DNA of 64,000 nt from Pirellulaceae bacterium (GTDB taxonomy: Bacteria > Planctomycetota > Planctomycetia > Pirellulales > Pirellulaceae): NCBI GenBank assembly GCA_026004795.1, contig BPJV01000005.1:186001-250000 (forward strand). The letters run 5' to 3'. Positions 1-10,126 of the stretch are shown here, one piece after another (positions within the stretch are counted from its first letter, which is position 1; every line of letters begins with the position of its first letter). The position numbers and the translations under genes are program-made. The notes beneath the pieces are model-generated. The model had not been told where the DNA came from. It saw only the letters and a program-made list of their open reading frames with translations, and made no database searches.

Positions 1-1
1 G

Positions 2-178
2 CGGTTTCGTGCGCTGTGGAAAGAAACATGGTGGCTATGGCTGGTTTTTCTCTCCGCCGCGGTGGGGCTGGGACTGTTTAGCCGTGTATTTTGGCTGCTG
101 GTTCCGATTTCGATCTTTACTTTCTTCTGGTTCGCCTTCATTCGCTATGACGAGGAGGGGAACTTCAAAGGTACATGA
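2..178 (+). CDS. Membrane protein, C-terminal fragment (5' end outside window)
   Basis: An open frame enters from the window edge and stops at TGA 176-178, giving the last 58 residues of a protein. They contain two hydrophobic segments: a Trp/Leu-rich one beginning WLWLVFLSAAVGLGLF, and VFWLLVPISIFTFFWFAFI. A short charged tail (RYDEEGNFKG) follows. This fits the end of an integral membrane protein with a cytoplasmic tail. I do not recognise the family and the start cannot be seen. The following 184 bases to position 362 hold no convincing gene. Confidence 0.6.
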   Translation, partial: RFRALWKETWWLWLVFLSAAVGLGLFSRVFWLLVPISIFTFFWFAFIRYDEEGNFKGT

Positions 179-362
179 ACCGGACCCCCGTTACCCCGCC
201 CGACCCTGCTGCTGGCATCTGTTGCTCAGGGTGGGGGAGAGGAGGGGCGGCGAGCGGAGGGGACGCCACAAGCCGCTTATCCAAGGCGATCAACATGGCG
301 AATCGGTCTCGCATGCATCGGGATCCGGCTCGACGACCCAGCCAGCCATCCTGTGGTTGCGT

Positions 363-1649
363 CTAATTGCGGAAAAAAATGCTTTCCACGTTGCCGCGCA
401 GAATCTGGACTCCGAACTCGACTGCTCTCGCTTCGCTCCACCCTCGGGTAATCACGAATTGTTCGGCTAGCACCTTGGCCAAAATGCGCTTGTACATGGC
501 AAACTTCGGCAAGGCAAACTCCAGCTTGTACATGTCGCTGTAATAACCGAGGATCTTATTGCGCGGCACTGCTTCGAGCCGTGCCTGCAAGTCTCGCTGG
601 ATGATGCTCGGTGTGTTGCTATACCACCAATGGCCATGGCACACTACATTGGGAAAGATCCAAGAGTAACTCACCAGCTCTTGGTTGGTAACACTAGCCA
701 ACACAGAGATCGGAAACGTGACGTCGGCAAAGGCGTTGAATAGCTCTTGGTATTGAATCAACGACACGCGGCTGTCGTAAAGGTCTTGTCCCTGAAATAC
801 CCCACCCGGGTACACGGAGCGATTGACTCCAATCATCAAGTCAAAGGGCAACTTGAAATCGGAGCACCGCTTGGCGAGTTGCCAGAAGACCCAGTAACCG
901 AGGGTAGCACGCGCCTCAGTTCCCGCGGACTCTCCCACGGCAGCGACTTCCAACCAGGCACTGTGCGCCTCAGCATCGTCCACTGCGCGAGGGGAAAACC
1001 AAGGCGGCAAGCTGATCGCGCACGCCCGAGCTCCCCGAGACACGAAGTATTGGAACCGCTGGCTAATGGCCGCGGTGATGTCGTCGATCGAGCCTACGTC
1101 GATTCCACTTGATTCAGCCAACCGTTGGCGAACAGCAGGTTTTGCCAGGTGAAATACCAATTCGTCAGTTCGCAAGCAAGGGACGTATCGCGACGTGTCG
1201 AAGCCTTCGAGCGGATCGTCGAAATCATTGGTGAGAAACACTGCTTCCAAACGCGACTTGGCCAGAACCTGGTCTTCCCAGTCGGGCTGATTCATCTTCG
1301 CTTGGGCGGCATCGAAAAGGGCTTCCCAGTTGGAGGCATCGAGACGGTCGATGTCCACTTCGAACAACTCCCGGGCCGCTTCGAACAACCAGCTGAGTTG
1401 AACCGTGTTGTCCAGGTGGGACATGGCCTCGACTAATACACTTACCTTCTCCTTCGGAGATAGAGTAGGATCCTCGATCTTTTCGCGAGGGATGCCGGCC
1501 GAGTGAGCCAACTCGGTGTAGTAATGGTATCCAAGGATATCGGCCAACGAGCTGCTGGCAGGCGCATGGGGGTTGATGTGGGTGTGGGGATCGATCAGCA
1601 CGATCTCGTTGAGTTGTTCGAACAGTCGCTGTTGCAAACTATCGGTCAT
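363..1649 (-). CDS. Uronate isomerase-like amidohydrolase
   Basis: This 428-residue protein resembles the glucuronate isomerase (UxaC) branch of the amidohydrolase superfamily. These are TIM-barrel metal enzymes that interconvert uronate aldoses and ketoses. The N-terminal metal motif is DPHTHIN (H22, H24). Later hallmarks are GHWWYSN and a YYSDMYKLEF...KRIL segment, comparable to the C-terminal part of UxaC. It is slightly shorter than typical UxaC (about 470 residues) and divergent, so the substrate may not be glucuronate. The start is supported by AGGTGG seven bases upstream of ATG. No other uronate pathway gene is nearby. The amidohydrolase fold is secure; the exact reaction is inferred. 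Confidence 0.7.
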   Translation of the reverse strand: MTDSLQQRLFEQLNEIVLIDPHTHINPHAPASSSLADILGYHYYTELAHSAGIPREKIEDPTLSPKEKVSVLVEAMSHLDNTVQLSWLFEAARELFEVDIDRLDASNWEALFDAAQAKMNQPDWEDQVLAKSRLEAVFLTNDFDDPLEGFDTSRYVPCLRTDELVFHLAKPAVRQRLAESSGIDVGSIDDITAAISQRFQYFVSRGARACAISLPPWFSPRAVDDAEAHSAWLEVAAVGESAGTEARATLGYWVFWQLAKRCSDFKLPFDLMIGVNRSVYPGGVFQGQDLYDSRVSLIQYQELFNAFADVTFPISVLASVTNQELVSYSWIFPNVVCHGHWWYSNTPSIIQRDLQARLEAVPRNKILGYYSDMYKLEFALPKFAMYKRILAKVLAEQFVITRGWSEARAVEFGVQILRGNVESIFFRN

Positions 1650-1867
1650 CGATGCGCCACCTGTCAGGATTGGACTCCGGGAACTCAGTCACGGACGACG
1701 GGATAGAGAAAACACTGCCGCTAGTATGTTCCCTAATTGGCGTAGCATTACAAGAGTGGGATGGGACGGTGGCTCCGGTAATGCGGTTCAAACGGTAGTT
1801 GGTTGCACCACTTGGCAGTGTCTGACGTCTTCTTTCTTCCGTCCTATCCCATCCCGTTGATGGGGCC

Positions 1868-4288
1868 TTAATACCAGTCCTCCATTTCATTGATCAAACG
1901 CTCCCAATCGTTGCGAGAACCGCGAGTCACCTGGGCGAACCGCTCATTCATTGTGTTGGGGATCCGCGCTAAGACCTGTTTAGCAGTTGCCAAAACATGC
2001 TTCGCTTCGCGCGCACGCCCTAAACGATCGTAGCATGCAGCGATTTGAACAAGCGCTTCCAGCGATTCCGGCTCGTTGAGAAAACGAGCGGTGATATTCT
2101 GGTAGGCGTCGATCGCTTCCTCCCATCGCGCTTGGTCGAAAAGGGCGTCTGCTACGCCAAAGTAGGCAGAGCAGAGAAGTTTTTGAGCCCAATCGGCATT
2201 ATCCAGGGAGGTCAGGTTTTTGACCAAATCTTTGCTCAAGGCGCGGTAGTGTTCAAGTGCTTGGTCGAGCAGGTCACGCCTCGACTGCAACGACTTGCGG
2301 CGCGCGTGAAGAGATTGCTCCGGTTGCGCTTGCATCAGAAGTTGCTCGATTTCAGCAGCCTGTCGATAGGAAAGAGCAAGCAGGTGGCGAGCGTAGTAGT
2401 GAGCGTGGCCCGTCTCCCACCGCCTCGATGCCTCCGTTAAACGATACACGGCTTCTAGGAATCGCTGCTGGCTTTCCTCTAGGGATTTACGCTCGGTTTC
2501 TTTGTCTTGCGCTGGGTGCAATCGAGCTTCCAACACCAAACGTTCGCCCGATTGATAAAGCATTTTCCCCAGTTCCAACAGCGATTGCTGCCAGGTGGTA
2601 TTCGATGGATGCAGTTGGTGGTCGTACAAGTTTTCTTCGAGCAGTTCTATGGCTTCCGCTAAATCCCCCATTTCCGCATGGGTGCGCGCCGCCATGAGCC
2701 GCGCGTCGTAGCTGACCGGGTGTTCAGGGTATTCGATCAGACATCGATTCAACGGCTCTAACGCTTGAGTCCACTTGCCTTCACTCATCAGGTTGCTTCC
2801 TAGCGCAAGCAATGCCCGGGGCCGCTTGGTTCGGTCCTCGTATTGGAGGTATCGACGCAAAAGTTCGTTGGCACGCTGGAGGTCATTGGCACGTTCATAG
2901 TTGGTGATCGCATTCCACAGATTCTCGTTGTAATTGGGAGCGGCCCATTCGATCAGCGTCCATTGTTCATAGGTTTCCGCGGCGCGGAGAAACTTCTGCG
3001 TCACCAGTTGGCGATACTGCTCTCTCGGCATCCCCTGCGGAGGAGGCTGACTGGCCAAGGCTTCGGCCCAACGCTGCAAGATTTCACCTTGCAGTTGCAA
3101 CGAATCCGCTAACGGAAAGGCTATCGCTAGGTTTTGGGCATGCTGCAGTGCCAGTCCGAAATCTCCTAACTCCGCCAACCCGCGTCCGATGTCAATCAGC
3201 CGCTTTTTCAATGTTTTGCGCGGCAGCCAGAAATCATCGTACAGTCCAATGTCTTCGAGGTTGATCAGCAAGCTATGTAGAATCTCCACGGCATGGCTGT
3301 AGCTGTCCGTGTTGAGAAGGATCTCCGCCTCTTCCAGTCCCGCCGCGATTGCCTCCACCGATCGTGGGGCAATTTGACGCAAGGAGCTTAGAACGCCCAT
3401 CGCTTCCTGAGAATTGCCTTGCAACCGCAGGCATCTTCCATATAGAAACATCGCATGCCGCCGAATATCCTCGGGCGTCGACGCTGCGCTCCGCAGCTTC
3501 CGCAAGATTTCAGTGGCTTCCACCAAGCTTGGAGAATCGGGCAAAGGTGTCTGGGGCATCTCAAGCAACGCCTCGGCCAACCGTAGGCGGGCGCGCCATA
3601 GCTCCGCTTCTGGCCGCACTCGAGTATCGTCAGGAATCGATGTTAGTATTTGTTCTGCAGCGGCATAATGTTGACGACTGAATTCGAGAACGGCTCGCTC
3701 CAAAAGGTTTGCCGCCTGTTCCTCACGGGAAAGTCCCGGTACGCGTGACCAGGAGGCCAACTCACGACTGGCTGACTCGAAGTCTGGGGGGGCCAACCTC
3801 AGATAGGATCGTACCATCAATCGCCAAATGTCGCTCCGCTTCTCCGGCCATTGCTCAGCAAGCCCCGACAGCTCGTCAATCGCTTCTTGCCAGCGATTCA
3901 ATAGGAAGTAACAGTAGCCCAGGTAGTATCTGCCCTCGACCCGATAGCCAGGCGGAAAACCGATCTGTCGAGCTTTTTCCAGATGAGCAAGTGCTTTCGT
4001 TACCACCCGTCGAGCGTGAGGTGTGCCCAGCTCATTCTCAATCGAGCGCAGGGCTGAGGCAGCGGTAAGGTAGTGCCACTTGGCATTCGCATCGGGATCT
4101 ATGTGCGCTTCCAAATCATGAGCCAGCCGCACTGCGACATCTACTCGCCCTTCCTCGAGGAATTTGATGGCCAGGTCGAGCTCGTGTGTGTGTGGATCCG
4201 AAGTTGCGTAGAAGCTCCACACTCCTGCAAACAGCGCAGCAGCAGTGAGGACGCCGCCTAAGATCACTAGCTTTCTTTTACCCCACAT
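1868..4288 (-). CDS. Large membrane-anchored TPR protein
   Basis: The 806-residue protein starts with a single hydrophobic segment (about residues 8-29, KLVILGGVLTAAALFAGVW). The rest is almost entirely helical repeats with TPR spacing, for example GRYYLGYCYFLLNRWQEAI, YDARLMAARTHAEMGDLAEA and ALVQIAACYDRLGRAREAK. It is probably anchored in the membrane, with the repeats acting as a protein-interaction scaffold. AGGAAG precedes the ATG. It lies 218 bases upstream of the amidohydrolase on the same strand, which is too far to claim a tight operon. Its partner is unknown. Confidence 0.75.
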   Translation of the reverse strand: MWGKRKLVILGGVLTAAALFAGVWSFYATSDPHTHELDLAIKFLEEGRVDVAVRLAHDLEAHIDPDANAKWHYLTAASALRSIENELGTPHARRVVTKALAHLEKARQIGFPPGYRVEGRYYLGYCYFLLNRWQEAIDELSGLAEQWPEKRSDIWRLMVRSYLRLAPPDFESASRELASWSRVPGLSREEQAANLLERAVLEFSRQHYAAAEQILTSIPDDTRVRPEAELWRARLRLAEALLEMPQTPLPDSPSLVEATEILRKLRSAASTPEDIRRHAMFLYGRCLRLQGNSQEAMGVLSSLRQIAPRSVEAIAAGLEEAEILLNTDSYSHAVEILHSLLINLEDIGLYDDFWLPRKTLKKRLIDIGRGLAELGDFGLALQHAQNLAIAFPLADSLQLQGEILQRWAEALASQPPPQGMPREQYRQLVTQKFLRAAETYEQWTLIEWAAPNYNENLWNAITNYERANDLQRANELLRRYLQYEDRTKRPRALLALGSNLMSEGKWTQALEPLNRCLIEYPEHPVSYDARLMAARTHAEMGDLAEAIELLEENLYDHQLHPSNTTWQQSLLELGKMLYQSGERLVLEARLHPAQDKETERKSLEESQQRFLEAVYRLTEASRRWETGHAHYYARHLLALSYRQAAEIEQLLMQAQPEQSLHARRKSLQSRRDLLDQALEHYRALSKDLVKNLTSLDNADWAQKLLCSAYFGVADALFDQARWEEAIDAYQNITARFLNEPESLEALVQIAACYDRLGRAREAKHVLATAKQVLARIPNTMNERFAQVTRGSRNDWERLINEMEDWY

Positions 4289-5140
4289 CGACTTCCTGCT
4301 TTCTCACCCACTCACCCATCACTGCACAGCCGCATCAAAATTGTACGTTTCAAAAAACGAGAACTCCGTCATGCTTGAAAACTCGCGTCGGCTTGCCGTA
4401 GGTGGCCGTTCCGCTCCCCCCCCAGGCGCGGATCTTTTCAATATTGTCGAGATCACTTGCCAATCTCATCGTTGGTGATCATTGCCTTACACTCCATCCC
4501 GCCCGCTTAGTAACTTGGAATACAATGGCTAGAGGGGGCACTCATGCCCCTTCCTTTTCGATGTGACCATCACATTGCGATAATTGAGATAATTTGGTAG
4601 CACCCTCACCACTTGACGTGCCCTTCTCCTCCCTGCGACGCCTTGGCGTCAAGGAGGAGCGTACCCTCGCCTCATGCCGGGACCAATCCTCGTCAGATCG
4701 AGCGATATTCTCCAAACGAGGGGGAACAGCAGCCTGGCCGGTGCGCAAGCGCATGATGCCCAGAGAAGCAACTGTCACCCATGGTCTCGGGCGTCTCTTG
4801 GCCTCACTGAGCGCAGAGTGCCCATCATCACTATTTATCCCATAGTGGTCATCGTGCTTTCAGTTTCCTAACTTGCCTTTCAGGTCTTCGGCCCCCCCAT
4901 CCCTCCCAGCACAAAAACCTTCCAGCAATTCCTTCAGCTACAACTCTTAAAATCCAAACTCACGTGCCATAAAACACAAATTGTGCCACCCACCTTTTCA
5001 AAATACAAATTGTGCCACCCACCTTTTTACCCACTACAAATTGTGCCGCCTACTTTTTTGAACTCGCGAACTTCGACAACTTTGACCCATTCGGTACCAG
5101 TCAACGTCTTAAGAATCGAGAACTTCGGACACTTGAGGAG
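4289..5140. other. Gene-free stretch upstream of the TPR gene
   Basis: No frame here has convincing coding character. An imperfect hairpin lies at 4626-4659: CTCCTCC (4626-4632) pairs with GGAGGAG (4653-4659) around an inner GACGCC-TT-GGCGTC stem. No T-run follows, so it is not a standard terminator. The right end contains a three-copy short repeat (4976-5057). The stretch probably holds the promoter of the minus-strand TPR gene and the left edge of the accessory region. Confidence 0.6.
4976..5057. repeat. Three direct repeats of ACAAATTGTGCCACCCACC type
   Basis: Three copies of about 23 bases begin near 4976, 5005 and 5036, with a period of 29-31 bases. The first two are nearly identical (ACAAATTGTGCCACCCACCT followed by T-rich sequence). 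The third has decayed (GTGCCGCCTAC). The core GTGCCACCCAC recurs at other mobile-element edges in this window. Confidence 0.75.
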
Positions 5141-5193
5141 GGAAACTTGAGTGCCACCCACTGTTCGAAACTTGAGTGCCCCCCACTGTTCGG
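5141..5193. repeat. Pair of 26-base direct repeats, GAAACTTGAGTGCCACCC type
   Basis: Copies at 5141-5166 and 5167-5193 read GAAACTTGAGTGCC(A/C)CCCACTGTTC. They sit at the left edge of duplication block 1. Confidence 0.85.
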
Positions 5194-5433
5194 ATTCGAT
5201 TTGGTGCTGCCCCGTGGATGGCTGGGCTTTGTAGTTGGGGGTGATTCAAGGCCAGGGCAATAATAGCCACGGCCTGACTGTCCAGCAGCAGGCCGGTTCC
5301 ATGGGAGCTGGCTGTGGATTTGGGGTGCGGAGGGGGAAGGGAGACTGGGAGGGGGAGAATGCTGTGAGGGGTGGGGGTGGATGGAGGCCGATAAGGGGGA
5401 GACGGGGGGTGGGAGGCTGGCCGGAATGCCGCG

Positions 5434-5545
5434 GCTGGCTGGCATGATCCTCTTTGGTGAGCCAGCGGCCCGCAGTGAGATCCCTATAAGCTAGCAAGCA
5501 AAGAAACCTATCCATTAACCGCTCCTTGGTGAGCCGGGGCGGCTC
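5434..5545. repeat. REP-like hairpin doublet, copy 1
   Basis: There are two inverted repeats 3' of the truncated transposase. GCTGGCT (5434-5440) pairs with AGCCAGC (5460-5466) around a 19-base loop. GAGCCG (5531-5536) pairs with CGGCTC (5540-5545) around GGG. Both share the context TTGGTGAGCC, so they look like paralogous members of one small palindromic family, as expected near a REP-associated transposase. Confidence 0.55.
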
Positions 5546-5593
5546 GCAGCGCGATTTGGGGGAAGGGCGAAGGGATTAACTGGGCAGTTGCGC

Positions 5594-6622
5594 TCAGGTC
5601 GGCGGGGAGGAAAAACACTGATCGGCCAGCCGCTGGCCTCGAGCCCAGCGGCGACCAGTCCGCTCGGCATGCCGACTCATGCTCTCGGAGCGACCGGCAC
5701 ACGTGCTGCGGCCGAAGTAGCGACCAAAGTTCCACACCACGTCGCACCACAACCCAGCGTCTATCCCCAACTTCGCCAACACCCCCTGCACACCAGCAGG
5801 CGGCTTGCCAGACGCTCCCCCGCTGTTGACCGCCGACTCGGCTGACTTGGTCGAATCGGTCGACTGGCCGCCATGGCCACTGAGCGGGCTCTTCTGCGCG
5901 GCAACCCACTCCAGCAGCTTACGGTACTCCTCCCAGGAGAGCATCAAAAACCCCTTGTCGCTGGCTCGCACTCCGCCACGGTGCACTTGCGGGTCGGCCG
6001 CCGAAATGCTCGCATCGGCCGACAACGGCGCTAACCAACCGTCGCGGGCAATGCGCTGGCCGGTCGGATTGCGTCGCTGACGCTGCTTCCTCTGCTTGAT
6101 CTGCGCCGAGGTGTGCGTGCGGAGAATCTCCCCCGCCTGCTCGGTAGGGATCGATCGGATCGGATAAGCGGCCGAGGCTATCGTCTGACCCTGCTGCGCT
6201 TGGATCCGATCGTAGGCCGAAGTGAACGGGGCCTGGGAGGGCTGGCTGGCCATGGCAGCACGCACAGGGTTGAGGTCCACGTACATCGCGCAGGCCAATA
6301 AACCGGCTTCGTCGGTCAGCCGCTGCGCCTTGAATCGCCCCTCCCAAAATCGTCCGGTGACGTCGTCCTGGCGATTGGCCAAGCGGGCGATCGGCTCGCA
6401 CAGGGCACGCATCAGCCAGGAGATGTCCGACAGTCGCCGACGCACGATGTCCAGCCGCTGTGGATCGGCCAGCAGGGCTGCCACGTCGCTGTCGGTCGGC
6501 TCTCCCAGATGCTCTTCCAAGCGGTGCCCGGGGAACAGCCGTAGCCACCGGATGGCCACTTCCCGGTCGCTCCACTGAGCGACGACGTCGGGGCGGGTGC
6601 GGAGGATGACGTGCAAGTGGTT
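5594..6622 (-). pseudogene. RAYT/IS200-like transposase, 5'-truncated copy
   Basis: This is a near-identical copy of the intact gene at 7008-8246, lacking the first 70 or so codons. It begins inside the SNHLHV (HUH) motif. The codons immediately upstream come from a GTGCCACCCAC repeat and include an in-frame TAA. The remaining frame of about 340 codons is open, so the break is recent. The downstream helical and low-complexity parts match the intact copy apart from a few substitutions. It should not make an active enzyme because the N-terminal part of the HUH domain is gone. Confidence 0.85.
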
Positions 6623-6677
6623 GGAAACTTAAGTGCCACCCACTGTTCGGGAAACTTAAGTGCCACCCACTGTTCGG
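6623..6677. repeat. Pair of direct repeats, GAAACTTAAGTGCCACCC type
   Basis: Copies at 6623-6649 and 6650-6677 read GGAAACTTAAGTGCCACCCA followed by CTGTTCGG. They are the second occurrence of the pair at 5141-5193. They lie exactly at the 5' break of the truncated transposase and start duplication block 2. Confidence 0.85.
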
Positions 6678-6847
6678 ATGCGATTTGGTGCTGCCCCGGT
6701 GGATGGCTGGGCTTTGTAGATGGGGGTGATTCAAGGCCAGGTCAATAATAGCCACGGCCTGACTGTCCAGCAGCAGGCCGGTTCCATGGGAGCTGGCTGT
6801 GGATTTGAGGGCGTGAAGGCGGAAGGGAGGCTGGCCGGAATGCCGCG

Positions 6848-6959
6848 GCTGGCTGGCAAGATGCTCTTTGGTGAGCCAGCGGCCTGCAGTGAGATCGGTA
6901 CAATCTAGCAAGCAAAGAAACCTATCCGCATTTCGCTCCTTGGTGAGCCGGGGCGGCTC
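6848..6959. repeat. REP-like hairpin doublet, copy 2
   Basis: This has the same arrangement as the doublet at 5434-5545. GCTGGCT (6848-6854) pairs with AGCCAGC (6874-6880), and GAGCCG (6945-6950) with CGGCTC (6954-6959). Both stems are fully conserved while neighbouring bases differ slightly between the copies. Confidence 0.55.
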
Positions 6960-7007
6960 GCCGCGCGATTTGGGGGAAGGGCGAAGGGATTAACTGGGCA
7001 GTTGCGC

Positions 7008-8246
7008 TCAGGTCGGCGGGGAGGAAAAACACTGATCGGCCAGCCGCTGGCCTCGAGCCCAGCGGCGACCAGTCCGCTCGGCATGCCGACTCATGCTCTC
7101 GGAGCGACCGGCACACGTGCTGCGGCCGAAGTAGCGACCAAAGTTCCACACCACGTCGCACCACAACCCAGCGTCTATCCCCAACTTCGCCAACACCCCC
7201 TGCACACCAGCAGGCGGCTTGCCAGACGCTCCCCCGCTGTTGACCGCCGACTCGGCTGACTTGGTCGAATCGGCCGACTGGCCGCCATGGCCACTGAGCG
7301 GGCTCCTCTGTGCGGCAACCCACTCCAGCAGCTTACGGTACTCCTCCCAGGAGAGCATCAAAAACCCCTTGTCGCTGGCTCGCACTCCGCCACGGTGCAC
7401 TTGCGGGTCGGCCGCCGAAATGCTCGCATCGGCCGACAACGGCGCTAACCAACCGTCGCGGGCAATACGCTGGCCGGTCGGATTGCGTCGCTGACGCTGC
7501 TTCCTCTGCTTGATCTGCGCCGAGGTGTGCGTGCGGAGAATCTCCCCCGCCTGCTCGGTGGGGATCGATCGGATCGGATAAGCGGCCGAGGCTATCGTCT
7601 GGCCCTGCTGCGCTTGGATCCGATCGTAGGCCGAAGTGAAGGGGGCCTGGGAGGGCTGGCTGGCCATGGCAGCACGCACAGGGTTGAGGTCCACGTACAT
7701 CGCGCAGGCCAATAGACCGGCTTCGTCGGTCAGCCGCTGCGCCTTGAATCGCCCCTCCCAAAATCGTCCGGTGACGTTGTCCTGGCGATTGGCCATGCGG
7801 GCGATCGGCTCGCACAGGGCACGCATCAGCCAGGAGATGTCCGACAGTCGCCGACGCACGGTGTCCAGCCGCTGTGGATCGGCCAGCAGGGCCGCCACGT
7901 CGCTGTCGGTCGGCTCTCCCAGATGCTCTTCCAAGCGGTGCCCGGGGAACAGCCGTAGCCACCGGATGGCCACCTCCCGGTCGCTCCACTGAGCGACGAC
8001 GTCGGGGCGGGTGCGGAGGATGACGTGCAAGTGGTTGGACATGATGGCATAGGTGAGTACGTCGATGCCGAAGACCGAGGCGAGGGCCTCGAGGCGGCGT
8101 CGGATCCACTCGCGGCGGTAGCTGTAGTCTTGGCCGGAGAGGGGATCGACCCCAGCGAGAAAGGCACGGCGGACACAGCGTTGGACGCAGTGGACGATGG
8201 CGATTTCGTCGGGAGTCCACTGTTCGGCACGTTTGGGTCTTCCCAT
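7008..8246 (-). CDS. REP-associated (IS200-like, Y1 HUH) transposase
   Basis: The 412-residue protein belongs to the RAYT/Y1 transposase group, single-strand endonucleases that mobilise REP-type palindromes. Seen directly: the HUH-type motif MSNHLHVI near residue 70, the RFWEGRFKAQRL segment, and CAMYVDLNPVRAAM, a typical family signature. The open frame extends to 8654, but the ATG at 8246 is chosen because AGGAG lies eight bases upstream and MGRPKRAEQW fits family N-termini. The C-terminal 200 residues are a planctomycete-type extension with low-complexity basic stretches. The two hairpins 3' of the gene are plausible substrates. It is the intact partner of the pseudogene at 5594. Confidence 0.85.
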   Translation of the reverse strand: MGRPKRAEQWTPDEIAIVHCVQRCVRRAFLAGVDPLSGQDYSYRREWIRRRLEALASVFGIDVLTYAIMSNHLHVILRTRPDVVAQWSDREVAIRWLRLFPGHRLEEHLGEPTDSDVAALLADPQRLDTVRRRLSDISWLMRALCEPIARMANRQDNVTGRFWEGRFKAQRLTDEAGLLACAMYVDLNPVRAAMASQPSQAPFTSAYDRIQAQQGQTIASAAYPIRSIPTEQAGEILRTHTSAQIKQRKQRQRRNPTGQRIARDGWLAPLSADASISAADPQVHRGGVRASDKGFLMLSWEEYRKLLEWVAAQRSPLSGHGGQSADSTKSAESAVNSGGASGKPPAGVQGVLAKLGIDAGLWCDVVWNFGRYFGRSTCAGRSESMSRHAERTGRRWARGQRLADQCFSSPPT

Positions 8247-8396
8247 GGGGGCAACTCCTGGGGGAGGAGACGAAACAGGGCAGCAAATACCGTTGGCTGG
8301 CTTCCCTGCCACGGCAGGGCACCTCGACCGACGCAGGGCCACCAGGCCAATGGGCACAAGGCACACCGCCCAAGCGGCGGCAAGCGGGCAGACACC

Positions 8397-8500
8397 ATTA
8401 GAGCAGATCGGCCGACCGATGGCAAGAGAAAGGTGGGTGGCACTGATTGTGATTAGAGCAGATCGGGCGACCGGTGGCAAGATATAGGTGGGTAGTGTCT
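8397..8500. repeat. Two copies of a 48-base ATTAGAGCAGATCGG direct repeat
   Basis: Copies are at 8397-8444 and 8452-8500, with a third at 9890-9937. Each has ATTAGAGCAGATCGG, then CGACCG, TGGCAAGA and GGTGGGT. The first and third contain the perfect palindrome TCGGCCGA. Copies one and three end in the complement of GTGCCACCCAC. The complete IS110 lies between copies two and three. Confidence 0.8.
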
Positions 8501-8519
8501 TAGGGGTAGGCCCTCCTTG

Positions 8520-8604
8520 TTGCCTTCGTCGGAGCCAGCCGTCGGTCGCTCGCCCGGTTCGAGCGTAGCGAGTTGGCGACCGACGCTGGCGACTGACGAG
8601 GCAA
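8520..8604. repeat. Long imperfect stem-loop in the IS110 left end
   Basis: The arm 8520-8549 pairs with 8576-8604 over about 29 bases with a few mismatches and single-base bulges. The core GTCGGTCGC / GCGACCGAC is perfect. The 26-base loop contains a second possible stem, CGCTCG with CGAGCG. It may belong to the IS110 left end or be a separate small palindromic insertion. Confidence 0.6.
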
Positions 8605-8694
8605 CCGTTGCCTTTGTTGGTGAAGCCCGAGGGAGCGTCGCCAGGACGCACCACTGAACGCCTCCCAGAGAAAGGAGAATGGCCTGCCCCGTAG

Positions 8695-9855
<1,161 letters not shown>

Positions 9856-10126
9856 GACAGCCGATGGCACCATAGGCGGAGCGGCACCAATTAGAGCAGA
9901 TCGGCCGACCGGTGGCAAGATATAAGTGGGTGGCACCAAAGGCGATGGCATGAGGGCACCGAAGTAAAATGATTGGAAATATGTGGTCCAAAAAGTGTAA
10001 GTTGAGGCGAAATCGAAGTATCATAGAGTTTGGGTCGGGACAATGGTCTCGGCGATGCGCTTGGTGTCCCTCGTCAGTATCTCCTCGTTAGTTGGTTAGA
10101 AGATTCGCCAAGGAGTTTGATTGCCA
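9856..10126. other. IS110 right end, third direct repeat and promoter region
   Basis: Directly after the stop comes the conserved IS110 right end (to about 9872), then the third ATTAGAGCAGATCGG repeat (9890-9937). A comparatively AT-rich stretch follows at 9960-10025 and probably holds the promoter of the next gene. AAGGAG lies at 10110-10115. Confidence 0.55.

Larger units (their letters stand above)
5141..8038. repeat. Tandem duplication of about 1.4-1.5 kb carrying the RAYT 3' region
   Basis: Block 5141-6622 is repeated as 6623-8038. Each block begins with two tandem short repeats containing GTGCCACCCAC. A spacer beginning GATTCGATTTGGTGCTGCC (block 1) or GATGCGATTTGGTGCTGCC (block 2) follows, then two hairpins and most of a transposase gene read on the minus strand. 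Within the transposase part the offset is exactly 1414 bases and substitutions are few. Block 2 lacks about 75 bases of G-rich spacer found near 5335-5440 in block 1. Homology stops at the same codon where the first gene copy is truncated. Confidence 0.85.

Noticed and set aside
4976-5057. Three regularly spaced repeats resembling a short CRISPR array
   Set aside because: Gaps between repeats are only about 6-8 bases, the repeats lack typical CRISPR structure, and no cas gene is present.
5244-5515. Proline-rich frames in the G-rich spacer of the duplication
   Set aside because: They arise from low-complexity G/C runs, differ between the two blocks and have no start signals.
8556-8566. CGGTTCGAGCG resembling a tRNA T-loop
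   Set aside because: No acceptor stem, anticodon arm or CCA context fits; it is the loop of a long hairpin.
8247-8654. Upstream extension of the RAYT open frame (136 extra codons)
   Set aside because: The translation does not resemble the family and a strong ribosome site precedes ATG 8246.
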